64,000 bases of DNA from Xanthostigma xanthostigma. Taxonomy: Eukaryota > Arthropoda > Insecta > Raphidioptera > Raphidiidae. Shown here in pieces: positions 12,122 to 24,292 of the stretch. Under the pieces are notes generated by a model. It searched no databases and had not been told where the DNA came from. It saw nothing but the letters and a program-made list of their open reading frames with translations. The position numbers were made by a program, and so were the translations under genes. Each line of letters opens with the position of its first letter. The stretch's first letter is position 1. The stretch covers positions 1,922,001 through 1,986,000 of the forward strand of contig OY754473.1 in the NCBI GenBank assembly GCA_963575645.1. Direction: 5' to 3'.

Positions 12122-12594
12122 TTTTTTAATATAGCGATGTCACAATGTGTGTTCCTTAACAATGTAGCGAACAGTAGCTACACTTGCAAGTTATTAAATT
12201 AATTAATTTATAGCCTTACTCGTATAATCCATTTCAATACTAAATTATACAGACTAAATTAATACCTCTTATAAAATTGTATTTCATTGCTCTTTTCTTT
12301 ATTGATCTTCTTGCAAATTTTTCATTTTTTAGATCAGATGCCAAGTTTGATCTGTCAAAAAACGTGGCTCTAAGGTGGAAAAAACTTATGAGTTCCAGAT
12401 GCAAATAATACAGTCTGAGAAAACTTTGCAACGCTATTTGGAGCAATTACGTACTTTTGACACGCAATCTAAACACGAGAAGCATTTCTGCAAAGTGAGG
12501 TACTTTAGAAATCTGTGAGGTGATTGACTTGAAAGTCAACTGGACAGAGAAAGAATACGAAAGTTATAATCAATCAAGCGAAATTAACATAGAA

Positions 12595-13944
12595 ATGTCT
12601 TTAAAATCCAAAATAAAAGACGAGGACGATAATTCACTGATTTCACCAGACTGTGCTGATGACAACTTTGAACCTTTATCTATGGATGGTGAGGAATTGG
12701 AGGAGGATATGAATATCAATTGGAAAGTGGAAGAACCTACAAATTTTAACTCGGAATACAAAAGTACTGAGGAAATGTCTTTAAAATCCGAAATCAAAGA
12801 CGAACCGATGAAAGACAATTCATTAACTCTGGCGGAATTTACTGATGACACAGTAAAAGATTTTTCAAATGATTATAGCGAAATCAGTTGCGAAGACACA
12901 AAGGTTGATTTTGGTCACATATCGGGAAATTTCGCATGTCCTCGTTTGTCTGACGTGGAAGAGAATTTTGAAAAATTTGAAGAAAAAATTGAAAATACCT
13001 CGATGGATCGGGAGAAACACAAGAAAGCCAGTACAGTGAAATCGCACCAATTTAAGATTAATGACACGTGTAAAAAAAGGTTCATTAAATCGCGCTTTTC
13101 TGAAAGTCGTAAGAGTACAGGCACTAGTAAGAAATTAAATCAATGCGACGTTTGTAAAAAGTGTTTCACTCAGTCAAGCGGTTTAAATACTCACAAACTG
13201 CAACATACGGGTGAGAAACCATATCAGTGTGACATTTGTGAGAAGTGTTTCACTCAGTCAAGCAATTTAAATACTCACAAACTGCAACATACTGGTGAAA
13301 AGCCACATCAATGTGACGTTTGTAATAAGTTTTTCGCTTCAAAGTACAATTTAATTACTCACAAACTGACACATACTGGTGAGAAACCGTATCAATGTGA
13401 CATTTGTAAGAAGTGTTTCACTCAGTCAAGCACTTTGAAAATTCACAAACTGCAACATACTGGTGAGAAACCATATCAATGTGACGTTTGTAAAAAGTGT
13501 TTTTCTCGGCCAGGCTTGTTAAATAAACACAAACTGATACATACTGGTGAGAAACCATATCAGTGTGACTTTTGTAATAAGTTTTTCGATCTAAAGTGTA
13601 GCTTAAATACTCACAAACTCTCACATACTGATGAGAAACGATTTCAATGTGACATTTGTAAGAAGTGTTTCACTAGGTCAAGCAGTTTAAATAGACACAA
13701 ACTGGTACATACTGGTGAGAAACCATATCAATGTGACATTTGTAAGAAGTGTTTCACTCAGTCAAGCACTTTGAAAACTCACAAACTGCAACATACTCGT
13801 GAGAAACCATATCAATGTGACGTTTGTAAAAAGTGTTTCACTCAGTCAAGCAAATTAAATGCTCACAAACGGCTACATACAGGTAAGAAACCATGTCATG
13901 GTGACATATTTGTAAAAAGTGTTTCATTAACTCGGGCAATTTGA
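12595..13944 (+). CDS. ZAD-less C2H2 zinc-finger protein, 9 fingers (exon 2 at 12333)
   Basis: Exon 2 begins after TTTTTTAG at 12333, but its ZAD half is out of frame (ATCAGATGCCAAG, CAAAAAACG). The conserved frame is open from 12520; the first ATG is 12595 (MSLKSKIKDEDDN), used here as start. The order is acidic linker with NINWKVEE and LKSEIKDEPMKDNS, a basic region (KKRFIKSRFSESRKSTGTSKK, a likely nuclear signal), then 9 C2H2 fingers and a degenerate tail (CHGDIFVKSVSLT). It is close to the linker of the 43-kb gene (shared DYSEISCEDTKVDFGHISG). AATAAA at 14106 could serve as poly(A) signal. Confidence 0.6.
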   Translation: MSLKSKIKDEDDNSLISPDCADDNFEPLSMDGEELEEDMNINWKVEEPTNFNSEYKSTEEMSLKSEIKDEPMKDNSLTLAEFTDDTVKDFSNDYSEISCEDTKVDFGHISGNFACPRLSDVEENFEKFEEKIENTSMDREKHKKASTVKSHQFKINDTCKKRFIKSRFSESRKSTGTSKKLNQCDVCKKCFTQSSGLNTHKLQHTGEKPYQCDICEKCFTQSSNLNTHKLQHTGEKPHQCDVCNKFFASKYNLITHKLTHTGEKPYQCDICKKCFTQSSTLKIHKLQHTGEKPYQCDVCKKCFSRPGLLNKHKLIHTGEKPYQCDFCNKFFDLKCSLNTHKLSHTDEKRFQCDICKKCFTRSSSLNRHKLVHTGEKPYQCDICKKCFTQSSTLKTHKLQHTREKPYQCDVCKKCFTQSSKLNAHKRLHTGKKPCHGDIFVKSVSLTRAI

Positions 13945-14105
13945 ATCACCACAATATTAAATTGGCATCACATAAAAGATGTCAAAACTTTTTAATTCAT
14001 TAAAATAGAAAGTACAGGGTTCAATTTTGTTCCAGTGTTCCAATGTTTATGCAATACCTATTATATTTAAATATTATTTGAGTCCCAGCAGAGGTATTGT
14101 TTGAA

Positions 14106-14111
14106 AATAAA
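14106..14111 (+). promoter_or_regulatory. Candidate poly(A) signal AATAAA
   Basis: It lies in the conserved 3' block TTGAAAATAAATTTTATTAA about 160 bp after the stop. The same hexamer lies in the same block at 26911, 29855, 32614, 37919 and 45684; two copies have drifted (AATACA near 2475, ATATAAA near 8030). Confidence 0.5.
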
Positions 14112-14180
14112 TTTTATTAATACAGAATTGCAACAGTGGGTATTTCTTAATAATAATAGCAAACTATGTATACTGTATAG

Positions 14181-14448
14181 CGGGGGTTAAGTCATTTGAT
14201 TGTCGGGACACATTGCAGATGAAAATTTGACAGTGGGCCAAAAATTTGGAGAGCAATAAAAAGGGCCTTACATTTCTGCAACAAAAAGTTCGTCTGTTGT
14301 GGCCCTAACTATTTACTATTTTTCTTAATTTTTTTTATGCGCCAAACTATTTTCGCTCTTAATATTCATTTATAAAATGCTTCGCGGGCCGGATAAAATT
14401 TTACTGCGGGCCGGAACCGGCCCGCGGGCCTCCATTTGCCCAGGCCTG
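14181..14448. mobile_element. hAT-type MITE (CTGTATAG site), copy 3
   Basis: It starts CGGGGGTTAAGTCATTTG, ends CAGGCCTG, and is flanked by CTGTATAG at 14173-14180 and 14449-14456. It is closely similar to copy 2. Confidence 0.8.
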
Positions 14449-14561
14449 CTGTATAGCCAAAGATAGATAGATAGATAGATTTCTATATTTGTTATATCAG
14501 AGGAATTTTCATTCGTTTTGTAATTTACAAATGTCATAATTCGTTTTACATTTATTTGCAG

Positions 14562-15948
14562 AAACTTTTTCTAAGGATGTTGAGGAATCAGTTAACAATA
14601 TTGGCGACAGTAAATTGGTAGAAGTTACGAATATCAATTGGAAAGTGGAAGAACCTACAAATTTTACCTCGGAATGCAAAAGTATTGAGGAAATGTTTTT
14701 AAAATCCGAAATCAAAGAAGAACCGATGGACGACAGCTCATTAATTCTGACGGAATTTACTGATGACACAGTAAATGATTTTTCTAATGGCGTTAGCGAA
14801 ATCAGCTGCGAGGACACAAAGGTCGTTTTTGGTCACATATCGGCAAATCCCGCATAACATCGTTTTTCTGATGTTAGAGAGTGTTTTGAAAAATTTGAAA
14901 AAACAAATTGAAAATACCTCGATGAATCGTGAGAAGCACAAGAAAGCCAGTAAAGTGAAATAGCATCAATTTAGGATTAAAGACACGTGTAAAAAAAATT
15001 GGTTGTCTGTAAAGTCGGTTTACGGATGATAGTTTTACGTGATAACGTATTCAGCTCGAATATCATATTTAATAATACATAACCTAAATTTTAGTAGCTG
15101 TCAAACTATATTTTTACCGACTAATAATTTGATCAACCAAAGCAATATACATATTTTTAAGCAATTATAAAAGACATTTAAAAGAATGTATATATATTAT
15201 ATATTTGTTAACAAACCGTATAATTTATCTGCTGTCATGAAATGCAGATATCTCCCAAGATTTGTTTTTGATACAAAATGTAGCTGCGTTTGTGTACAAA
15301 CTATCAATTGATCAATACATTTCCATTCGTTGTGAATAATATCATATTTTATCCATAATGACGGCGATCAGTTATTTTTAACAAAATAAAATGACATTTA
15401 TTAATTATTATTAGCGCCATATTGCCATTTCTCTATCGCTTTTACTGCGCTCTCGCTTGCACGCACAGGGTCAGGCGGAACGCTACACTTTTGGAACGTT
15501 ACACTTTTTCGTGCGTGCAGCTGGTGTTTCATCAATTTATAAGACGTTATCACGTCAAAAAGATACATTAAAATTGCGCTTTTCAAAAAGTCACAAAGGT
15601 ACACGCGCTAGTAAGAAATTAAATCAATTTATTTGTAAAGAGTGTTTCGCTACAAAGGACAAATTAAATGAGAAGCCATATCAGTGTGACATTTGTAAGA
15701 AGTGTTTCACTTAGTCAGGCAATTTAAATATGCACAAACTGACACATACAGGTGAGAAACCATATCAGTGTGATATTTTTAAAAAGTGTTTCATTTAGTC
15801 AAACAGTGTAAATACTCACAAACTACTACATACTGAAGGAACTGACTTTTGTAAGAAGTGTTTCGCTCAGTCAGGCAATTTAATAAGACACAAACGTTTA
15901 TACATACCGTTGAGTAACAATATTAAATTGGCGTCAAATAAAAAATGA
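14562..15948 (+). pseudogene. Second-type exon: open linker frame to 14857, then decayed fingers
   Basis: Acceptor at 14561. The linker frame (TFSKDVEESVNNIGDSKLVE..., NINWKVEEP, LKSEIKEEPMDDSS) is open to a stop at 14855-14857, the same place as in the 8.5-kb copy. The finger region downstream is broken and contains the 14998-15559 insert. It matches 8483-9870 with a constant offset of 6079 bases at several landmarks, so it is a recent duplicate. Confidence 0.65.
14998..15559. mobile_element. Unclassified insert, duplicate of 8919-9480
   Basis: Nearly identical in sequence and position to 8919-9480. It was carried along by the segmental duplication rather than inserted twice. Confidence 0.65.
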
Positions 15949-16071
15949 ATACTTGAAATTGTAATTCATTAAAATAGAAAGCACGGGGTTCAAGTTTATT
16001 CCAATGTTCCCACGTTTATACAATACTTTATTAGAAAGTGTTATTTTAAGTTATTGTCGGGACTCAAACCC

Positions 16072-16099
16072 GACCTTCCGCTTCCGAAAGCGGAAGGTC
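16072..16099. repeat. Hairpin, duplicate of 9993-10020
   Basis: The same 12-bp stem GACCTTCCGCTT / AAGCGGAAGGTC beside the B-box-like GGGACTCAAACCC. Confidence 0.5.
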
Positions 16100-16369
16100 A
16101 GATTTATGACATTGTTTGAAAATAAATTTTTCTCATATTATTTTGAACCAGTTGGTATTTCTCAGCAATAATAGCTAACGATAGCTATGTCAAACTGTAC
16201 ATCTGTACATCATATTGCATTATAAAGATTATATTATTCAAAAAGATTTGTGACGCAAAGGGCTTGTAATATGAACCGTTCTAATATTTGTATTGGTATA
16301 TATCTATGGTTGGAATACGTTTTAACTATTAACTACCACGCATGACTGTTTACTGTTTGCAGAGATGTT

Positions 16370-16617
16370 GGAAAAGAGCTTATTTTATCATTTTTTCGGT
16401 AGGTTTGTAATGTTTCTTATGTGATGTTTATTTTTACCCCGATTTTAGCTGGTTGGTGACCGGTAGGTAGTCTGTAGTCACTACACTGAACAGTGAGAAA
16501 TCCGATTGTTATTTACGGCTTTGTCACTGGCACTTGCCACTTGGTAATGAAATATGGCCCATCTCTAATCCGCATGGAAAGTTGGTTATTATTTGCAAGT
16601 GGATTAAAATTCTCAAT
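16370..16617 (+). promoter_or_regulatory. Conserved block 5' of ZAD exon 1 (candidate promoter/5' UTR)
   Basis: About 240 bp, including TCGGTAGGTTTGTAATG, GTGACCGGTAGGTAGTCTG and CACTACACTGAACAGTG, is well conserved upstream of exon 1 at 10.3, 59.35 and 63.2 kb, including both intact genes. No clear TATA box is seen. A role as promoter or 5' leader is inferred only from position and conservation. Confidence 0.35.
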
Positions 16618-19600
16618 ATGACAGAAATATCGATAACTGGCTTTAGCCTAAAATCAATGTGTCGTTTGTGCTTATCGAGTGGGGTCACGCTGTTGGACTT
16701 GTTTTCCTTTTCAGCAAAATTTGAAAATCTTGTGGCTAATGTCATCATGCAGTGTGCTCCTGTTCAGGTATGAATAGTTATTCTTTAAGATAGTTAAATA
16801 AAGTAATATATTTTTATTCAATAACACATATTAATTAATTAATATGTTTTATTGGTTGCGGTCTAGTATCTGGCTGCACGATTTGTGGCGTGGAAAGGGG
16901 TGTAGCGGATAGAAAAGGGTTGTAGAAGCATCCCCTTAAATTGTGGAGGTGCGGAAATCTCTGTTCACCCCGGAATTACAATTCGCATACCCGTTTATCG
17001 CTCACCCCGGAATTGTTTTTTAAAAACTCCTTTTTTGCCCCTTCCCGTTTCACTGCGAGACAATTCGCATACCCCTTTATCGTTCACCCCGGAATTACAA
17101 TTCGCATACCCGTTTATAGTTCACCCCGGAATTGTTTTTTTAAAAACTCCACATTTGCCCTTCCCATTTCACTGCGAGAAAATTCACATACCCCTTTATA
17201 CAATGTCTAAGGTTGTTTTGGAACACACTCATATTCACTGTGCGCATAACCACAATATGTGACATTAGGCCTACCTATTACATTACGTTGAAAAGATAAT
17301 TTATTTATTTTGCAAAATATAGACATTTCCGCACCTCCACAATTTAAGAGGATGCTTCTACAACCCTTTTCTATCCTCTACACCCCTTGCCACCCGTCAA
17401 ATCGTGCAGCCAGATACTAGACCAGAGCCGTTTTATTGAATAAAAACACATTAATTCAAGTCTATTATTTTATAAATCTAAATTAATGTTAAATCTTTCT
17501 GGCATGGTTTATTATGAATGTAGCTTGAGTAAAATTGCCAGTGAATTTACATAGAAATGTATAAATTGATCGTTATATACTAAATATGAGATTATCACTT
17601 TAGTTTTTTTATGTTTTTAAGTACAATCTCTTTTATCAAATTACTTGTAATTTGTTAGATTGTAGCGTAGAGGAAGATATACATTTTTCGAAACGTCGAC
17701 CAAATACTTCATTGAATATCATTATTTATAGAGAAATATTGTAGATTATAGACGTTCAACATCTGAGAACATTATTTATTATTTCATTGTTCTTTTCTTT
17801 ATTGAACTTCTTTCAAATTTTTCTTTTTTTAGATAAGAAATGGTGATAACATGCCAAATAGGATCTGTCAAAAATGTTGCACTAGGCTGGAAAAAACTTA
17901 TGAGTTCCAGATGCAAATACTACAGTCTGAGAAAACTCTGCAACGCTATGTGGAGCAATTACATACTTTTGACACGCAATCTAAATTCGAGAGTTCCATT
18001 CAGAGGTTGTCTGAGGATCCTCTGATCGATAACACTAATGCTGACAAGAAAGAAAAGTGTGAATCCTCAGAACTCCATGACGTGCTTGATTTGAAAGTCG
18101 ACTGCACAGAGAATGAATATGAAAATTTTATTTCAACAAGCAAAATCAGCATTGACGAGTCTTTAAAATTTAAAATGAAAGACGAGCATGATAATTCTGT
18201 AATCTCACCAGACTGTACTGATAACATCGTAGAAAATTTATCTAACAAAGTTGAGGAAGCATTTATCAATATTGACCACAGTAATTTAGTGAAAGACATG
18301 ACTGTCAACTGGAAAGTGGAAGAACCTGCAAATTTTAACTCGGAATACAAAAGTACTGAGGAAATGTATTTAAAATCCGAAATCAAAGACGAACCAATGG
18401 AAGACAGCTCATTAAATGTGACGGAATTTACTGATGACACAGTACAAGATTTTTCTAATGGTGTTAGCGAAATCAGTTGCGAAGGCACAAAGGTCGGTTT
18501 TGACTACACACCGGGAAACTCCGCATATCTTGGTTCTTCTGGAGTAGGAGATTATTGTGAAAAATTTGAAAAAGGAATGAAAGATATCGCGATGGATCAG
18601 GAAAAATACAAGAAAGCCAGTACAATGAAGTCGCACCAATTTAAGAGTAAAAACACGTGTAAAAAAATGTACTTTAAATCACGCTTTTCAGAAAGTCGCA
18701 AGGGTACACGCACTAGTAAAAAATTAAACCAATGCGACATTTGTAAAAAGTGTTTCACTACAATTGACAATTTAAATACTCACAAACTGCAACATACTGG
18801 TGAGAAACCATATCAGTGTGACATTTGTAAAAAGTGTTTCACTCACTCAAGCTCTTTAAATAAGCACAAACTGATACATACTGGTGAGAAACCTTATCAA
18901 TGTGATATTTGTAAGAAATGTTTCACTCAATCAAGCGGTTTAAATACTCACAAACTGACACATACTGGTGAGAAGCTATATCAGTGTGACATTTGTAAGA
19001 AGTGTTTCACTCAGTCAAGCAATTTAAATACTCACAAACTGCAACATACTGGTGAAAAGCCATATCAGTGTGACATTTGTGAGAAGTGTTTCACTCAGTT
19101 GGGCAATTTAAATATTCACAAACTGACACATACTGGTGAGAAACCATATCAGTGTGACATTTGTAAAAAGTGTTTCACTCACTCAAGCTCTTTAAATAAG
19201 CACAAACTGGTACATACTGGTGAGAAACCATATCAATGTGACGTTTGTAAAAAGTGTTTCACTCAGTCAATCAGTTTAAATTCTCACAAACGGACACATA
19301 CTGGTGAGAAACCGTATCAGTGTGACATTTGTAAAAAGTGTTTCGCTGACTTACGCACTTTAAATACTCACAAACGGACACATACTGGTGAGAAGCCATA
19401 TCAGTGTGACATTTGTAAGAAGTTTTTCACTCAGTCAAGCAATTTAAAAATGCACAAACTGACACATACTGGTGAGAAATCATATCAGTGTGACATTTGT
19501 AAAAAGTGTTTCACTCGCTCAAGCTCTTTAAATAAGCACAAACTGGTACATACTGGTGAGAAACCTTATCAATGTGACATTTGTAGGAAATGCTTCACTC

Positions 19601-19824
19601 AATTAAGCAGTTTAATTACTCACAAACGAACACATACTGATGAGAAACCACATCAATGTGACATTTGTAAGAAGTGTTTCACTCAGTCAAGCAATTTAAA
19701 TACTCACAAACGGCTTCATACAGGTAAGAAACCATATCATTGTGACATTTGTAAAAACTGTTTCAATAACTCAGGCTATTTAAATCACCACAAACGTATA
19801 CATACCGCTGGGAAACAATATTAA
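16618..19824 (+). CDS. ZAD-C2H2 zinc-finger transcription factor, 13 fingers, intact (exons 16618-16767 and 17833-19824)
   Basis: Exon 1 from ATG 16618 (MTEISITGFSLKSMCRLCLS...) ends CAG/GTATGA at 16767. Intron 1 is 1065 bp with acceptor TTTTTTTAG, and exon 2 starts at 17833 in the same phase (phase 0). The product is about 713 residues. The ZAD spans residues about 1-85, with zinc ligands in CRLC (exon 1) and CQKC (exon 2). An acidic linker follows (SNKVEEAFINIDHSN, VNWKVEEP, YLKSEIKDEPMEDSS), with LKSE and IKDE matching the SUMO consensus, then a basic region (KKMYFKSRFSESRKGTRTSKK) and 13 C2H2 fingers ending in a complete last finger and HTAGKQY. No in-frame ATG exists upstream of 16618. 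ZAD proteins dimerise through this domain and bind DNA in the nucleus; the target of this one is unknown. AATAAA lies at 19835. Confidence 0.88.
16860..17423. mobile_element. MITE with about 105-bp terminal inverted repeats, in intron 1 of the 16.6-kb gene
   Basis: The left arm GGTCTAGTATCTGGCTGCAC... is matched by the complement at the right end (...GTGCAGCCAGATACTAGACC), and the match continues inward through AAAAGGGTTGTAGAAGCATC. The other intron 1 copies lack it. Confidence 0.85.
16965..17200. repeat. Two-copy tandem repeat, 118-bp period, inside the MITE
   Basis: TTCACCCCGGAATTACAATT starts at 16965 and again at 17083, followed in both by GTTTTTT-AAAAACTCC and CCCATTTCACTGCGAGA-like text. 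It creates spurious open frames. Confidence 0.8.
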
Positions 19825-20024
19825 ATTGATATCAAATAAATGTTATTTAAATACCCAGAAACCGGCACGTATACTGGTGAGGAACCATATCAAAGTGACC
19901 TTTGTAAAAAATATTTCACTCAGTCAATCATTTAAAGTACTGACAATTTTGTTATAGCAGATGAATTATAATCATTCGTTTTGTAACTTACAAATGTCAT
20001 AATTCATTTTACATTTATTTGCAG

Positions 20025-20880
20025 AAACTTTTTCTAAGGATGTTGAGGAATCAATTAACAATATTGGCGACAGTAAATCGGTGGAAGACACGAATATCAA
20101 TTGGAAAGTGGAAGAACCTGCAAATTTTAACTCGGAATGCAAAAGTACTGAGGAAATGTTTTTAAAATCCGAAATCAAAGATGAACCGATGGACGACAGC
20201 TCATTAATTGTGACGGAATTTACTGATGACACAGTAAATGATTTTTCTAATAGTTTTCCCGAAATCAGTTGCGAAGACACTATAGTCGGTTTTGGTCTCA
20301 TATAGGGAAATCCCATATAACTTCGATCTCTGATATGGGAGAGTGTATTAAAAAATTTGAAGAAAATTGATAATACTTCGATGAATCATGAGATGCACAA
20401 GAAAGCCAGTAAATAGAAATAGCATCAATTTAGGATTAAAGACACGTGTAAAAAAAGATACATTAAAATTGCGCTTTTCAGAAAGTCACAAAAGCCAGTA
20501 AAGTGAAATAACATCAATTTAGGATTAAAGACACATGTAAAAAAAGATCATTAAATTCGCGCTTTTTTGAAAGTCACAAGGGTACACGCGCTAGTAAGAA
20601 ATTAAATCAATTTAATTGTAAAGAGTGTTTCACTACAAAGGAAAAATTAAATACTCACAAACTGGCACATACATTTGAGAATGTGAGAAACCATATTAGT
20701 GAGACATTTTTTAAAAGTGTTTCACTTAGTCAAACAGTTTAAATACTCACAAACTACTACATACTGGAGGAACTGATTTTTGTAAGAAGTGTTTCACTCA
20801 GTCAGGAAATTTAAATAGTCACAAACGTTAATACATACCGTTGAGTAACAATATTAAATTGGCGTCAAATAAAAGATGCA
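20025..20880 (+). pseudogene. Second-type exon, open to 20305, fingers decayed
   Basis: Acceptor TTTGCAG at 20024. Linker frame TFSKDVEESINNIGDSKSVED, NINWKVEEPANFNSEC, FLKSEIKDEPMDDSS is open to a stop at 20303-20305, a few codons earlier than in its relatives. Below it the basic region is partly duplicated (two copies of GCATCAATTTAGGATTAAAG-type text at about 20420 and 20512), and the fingers are broken. Confidence 0.65.
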
Positions 20881-21144
20881 AATGAATATTTGAAATTGTA
20901 ATTTATTAACACCCTTCAGTAAATAAATCCATATTCACAAACTAGTAACGATTGTAAGTCCGTTAAAGGTGACCGAAGCAACAACATGAAAATTTTATTA
21001 AAAATTGATATCGTCTATGATAAATAAATAGTAGGAAATAGTAGGAACTTGACTAAAACAGTCATGCGCAGTTACTAAAGCCAAAACTGTTTTGTATCGG
21101 TTTTGTGCGCATGCGTCGACTATGCGCTGTTTTGTGGCTTTAAT

Positions 21145-21677
21145 CAGCGTCTCCAAAAGTGGGCTCCGTGGAAAAGTCGCCAGGGCTCCGCGAAATTACA
21201 TTTATCATTGATTCGTTGGATTATTTTTGACTGTTAAATAATTTCACCGTTACAAATATTATTTTGGAATAGCGCAAGAAATGCGATGAGTTGTGAGAAT
21301 TTGGCCCAACATAAGGCCCTGGTTCGGCGTGGCGGGTTGCACTGTTAAACATTTGTAATCATTTGATGTGGAGTTCCATAAAATAAAAGGGATTTGTAAT
21401 TCAGAGGCAAACTTTCCATAATGCTGACTAGGGCGGCCGGGCGTGGAGCATGGTTTTGGCAATAATTAATTAATAGTAATATAAACATAAGACTTTTGAA
21501 CTATGAAGTAAGTTGACTTCAAAGCAATGTTTTCGTAAATAGGCACTTTACATTTGTACGATGCTAAATCAGCAGAAAAGGGCGGTTACTACTAAATGGC
21601 CTAGGGCGGCCGAGACTGCTAGTCCGCCTCTCGATTTGATGAGAGTTCCGTTACGCTCAAAAGTTTAGGAGCCGCTG
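21145..21677. mobile_element. hAT-like MITE (CAGCG ends) with nested insert
   Basis: Left CAGCGTCTCCAAAAGTGGGC, right TTTAGGAGCCGCTG, with flanking CTTTAAT / GCTTAAGA. It is homologous to 4424-4817 but carries the longer nested element at 21402-21632. Confidence 0.7.
21402..21632. mobile_element. Nested MITE with CAGAGGC ends (long form)
   Basis: CAGAGGCAAACTTTCC at left and AGTCCGCCTCTC at right. The interior adds about 140 bp to the short form at 4684, so the short form is an internal deletion. Confidence 0.7.
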
Positions 21678-21898
21678 GCTTAAGAGGTTGGAACAGCGCT
21701 TATTTAACATTTTTTTTTCTATAGATATGTAATATTTCATAAGTGACTTATTTTTTTCACTATTTTCGCTGATTAATCACAGGTAGGTAGTCTGAAGTCA
21801 CTACAGTGAACAGTGAAATCCGATTATTATTAGCCATATATTTAAAAGTTATTAAGCCAGTTAGCGACTATCACTGGTACCTACTTGATAATAAAATA

Positions 21899-23069
21899 TA
21901 GTGATGTCAAATGTCGGTACTTTTAAGTATTTAGGGTACCCGGTCTTTTAGCTGCTTCTGAAAACCAGCTATATGTATGGCACCTAATACCTATAGCCGG
22001 TATTCGGTACTTGTACCGGTTGCACATTGCATACATACGGTATTGGTATTTGGTATTAACGTATTAGGTACTATAGGTAGGTACACGTCGTTTAGGTACA
22101 ATATGCAACCTCTTTCCATACAACAATGGATCACAATGTTGTAAACTAATTGAAAGTTTGCAAATAATTAAGTTGATAACTTTATCATTTATTGTGAGTA
22201 AAGCGAATTATTTTTTGTAGTATTTAAATAATATAATTTGTATATTGTATAATATTAACTATTAACCAATGTCAATTTCGGATTGTTGAATGTCGAATTT
22301 CTCTGTAACGTTTTCTTTACAGACAATTTATACAGATTACAGACATCCGTAAAAGAATTTTATGATAATTCGAAAATTAAGTACAGACAATACAGATATC
22401 ATATATATTTTATATTATAAACAAACTGACAGACAAAAAATCATCTAAATGGCAGAATCCTATGAACAGTGCAAACTACAATAATTATTACGGACTTATA
22501 AATTACGATTTCAATTTTTTTTTTTGAAGTGAAAACTTCTTTAGCGGCGTTGTACACTTTTTTTGTAATGGGTAAAAAATGTTAAACTCGCGTCAGGAAG
22601 TGTTGCCAATAAATAAACAATGCTTCTAAATGCAAAAAATTAAGACGTTAATATTCAAGTTTTCACTTCTGCCAGCACTCCCGGTGTGCAACCCGGAGTT
22701 TTTTTTTATAATTGAACTAATAATATGCCAGTTTTGTTTATTTGGTAGTTTGGAAAATTCCTAAAGTAATCAGTGTACGCATTTTGTGTTGAACAAATTA
22801 AACAAAACTGTACTTATACACTGTCCTATACTTAGTTAGGCGCACTAATGCATTTGTATTTTGTATCGCAGTCTCTGTAGCGTATTGTATTTGTAAGTTT
22901 CATAAGCAGTGCCAGACGCCAGTGCGTTTGTGTACCGTATCTCTCTCGGTATTTGTACTTATTCTATACACGAAGTAACGGGTACTTTTTCAATTGAATA
23001 CCCGGTACTTCGGATCTTGGTAAGTACCCGGTACTTTAGTAACGGGTAGTTACATTACTGACATCACTA
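21899..23069. mobile_element. hAT-type non-autonomous element with 8-bp target duplication
   Basis: Ends TAGTGATGTCA / TGACATCACTA, flanked by ATAAAATA at 21891-21898 and 23070-23077. The interior is rich in GGTACCCGGTACTT-like repeats in both orientations near the ends. It interrupts the conserved block 5' of the 23.1-kb exon 1. No transposase frame is visible. Confidence 0.88.
22526..22700. mobile_element. Small hairpin element nested in the 21.9-kb hAT
   Basis: GAAGTGAAAACTT at 22526 and its inverse AAGTTTTCACTTC near 22669, followed by GCACTCCCGG. A related copy is at 41604-41868. The right boundary is approximate. Confidence 0.55.
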
Positions 23070-23148
23070 ATAAAATATGACCGCGTCATCTCTAATCCGC
23101 ATGGAGTATGTGTTAACAAACGCAACTTACTGTATTAAAATTCTCACA

Positions 23149-23297
23149 CTGAAAGAAATATCGATAACTGGCTTTGGCCGAAGTTCAAAGTGTTGGTTGT
23201 GCTAATCGAGTGGGGTCACGCTGTTGGACTTGTTTTCCATTTCAGCGAAATTTGAAAACCTTGTGGCTAATCTAAAGAGCAGTGTGCTCCAGTTCAG
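23149..23297 (+). pseudogene. ZAD exon 1, decayed
   Basis: The start codon is CTG, a TAA follows the first Cys pair (KCWLC stop), and the exon is 149 bp, so it is one base short. The donor TTCAG/GTATGC is kept. Confidence 0.75.
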
Positions 23298-23985
23298 GTA
23301 TGCATGCTTATTCTTTTAAGATAGTTTAATAGTATATAATATATTTTAATTTTCCTGTATGGGTTTTTTCTTTTACTTTTTCCTATACCCTTAACCAAGT
23401 TAAAATTAGATTTAAACTCATTACTTGTTTACTAAAAAAATTGCTGTGGTGTATTGGTACGCAGAATTGTACTACTATGTATTAATTTTATATTTTACTT
23501 TATTTGAATATAAAATTTTGTATCTATCTATCTATATTTTCATTCAATAAAACATATTGATGCAAGTCTATTATTTTATAAATCTAAATTGATGTTAAAA
23601 CTTTCTGGCATGGTTTATTATGAATGTACCTAGATTGAATAAAGTTGCCATTGTTTTTGCATAGAAATGTATAAATTGATTATCATTAGTCAAATTACAT
23701 GTAATTTCTTAAATTGTAACCTAGAGTGCCTAAAGGAAGAAAATACAGTTTCCGAAACGTCGATCTAATACTTCATTGAAGAAGATTATATATGTTACGG
23801 TGTATACCCGAATTCGGCCAATGACCGAAATAAATGCGCAAAACTAGTTTTGACCAATGAATATTTCCCAAACCCGAAATCTTACATTTAAACGAAAATG
23901 TTGCAAAATGTATCTCAAAAATAAACTTCTATTTAGGTGAAATGCCGTATATAAATATACCAATATTAGCGTTGCACGTTCAGAA

Positions 23986-24058
23986 GCCCGGCTGGCTCAG
24001 TCGGTAGAGTACGTGACTCTTAATATCAGGGTCGTAGGTTCGAGCCCCACGTTAGGCG
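23986..24058 (+). tRNA. tRNA-Lys(CTT)-like sequence, copy 2, probably pseudogene
   Basis: GCCCGGCTGGCTCAGTCGG, anticodon loop CTCTTAA, T-arm GGTTCGAGCCCCAC. It is closer to a standard tRNA-Lys(CTT) than the 11.6-kb copy in the first base and T-stem, but has the same three mismatches in the anticodon stem and an acceptor mismatch (GTTAGGC). Confidence 0.5.
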
Positions 24059-24292
24059 AATATATTTTTATTTTTTTTTTTTATTTTCTATATTAGGTAC
24101 TTTCTTACATTTAAATTTATTTTAATTTTATTTACGACTAATTAAAATTAAATAAATCTAATTAATACCGCATTTGAAAACTGTTACAACTATAAGTACC
24201 TATATAAAAATAATTTTCCTACAGTGTTTTCAATTAAATATTTATTATATTTTATTAATTCCAGTAATTATTAATTTAAAAGAAATGTATTA

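Noticed and set aside
16941-17262. Overlapping 75-89 codon frames in intron 1 of the 16.6-kb gene
   Set aside because: They are produced by the 118-bp tandem repeat inside the MITE; no start context or domain.
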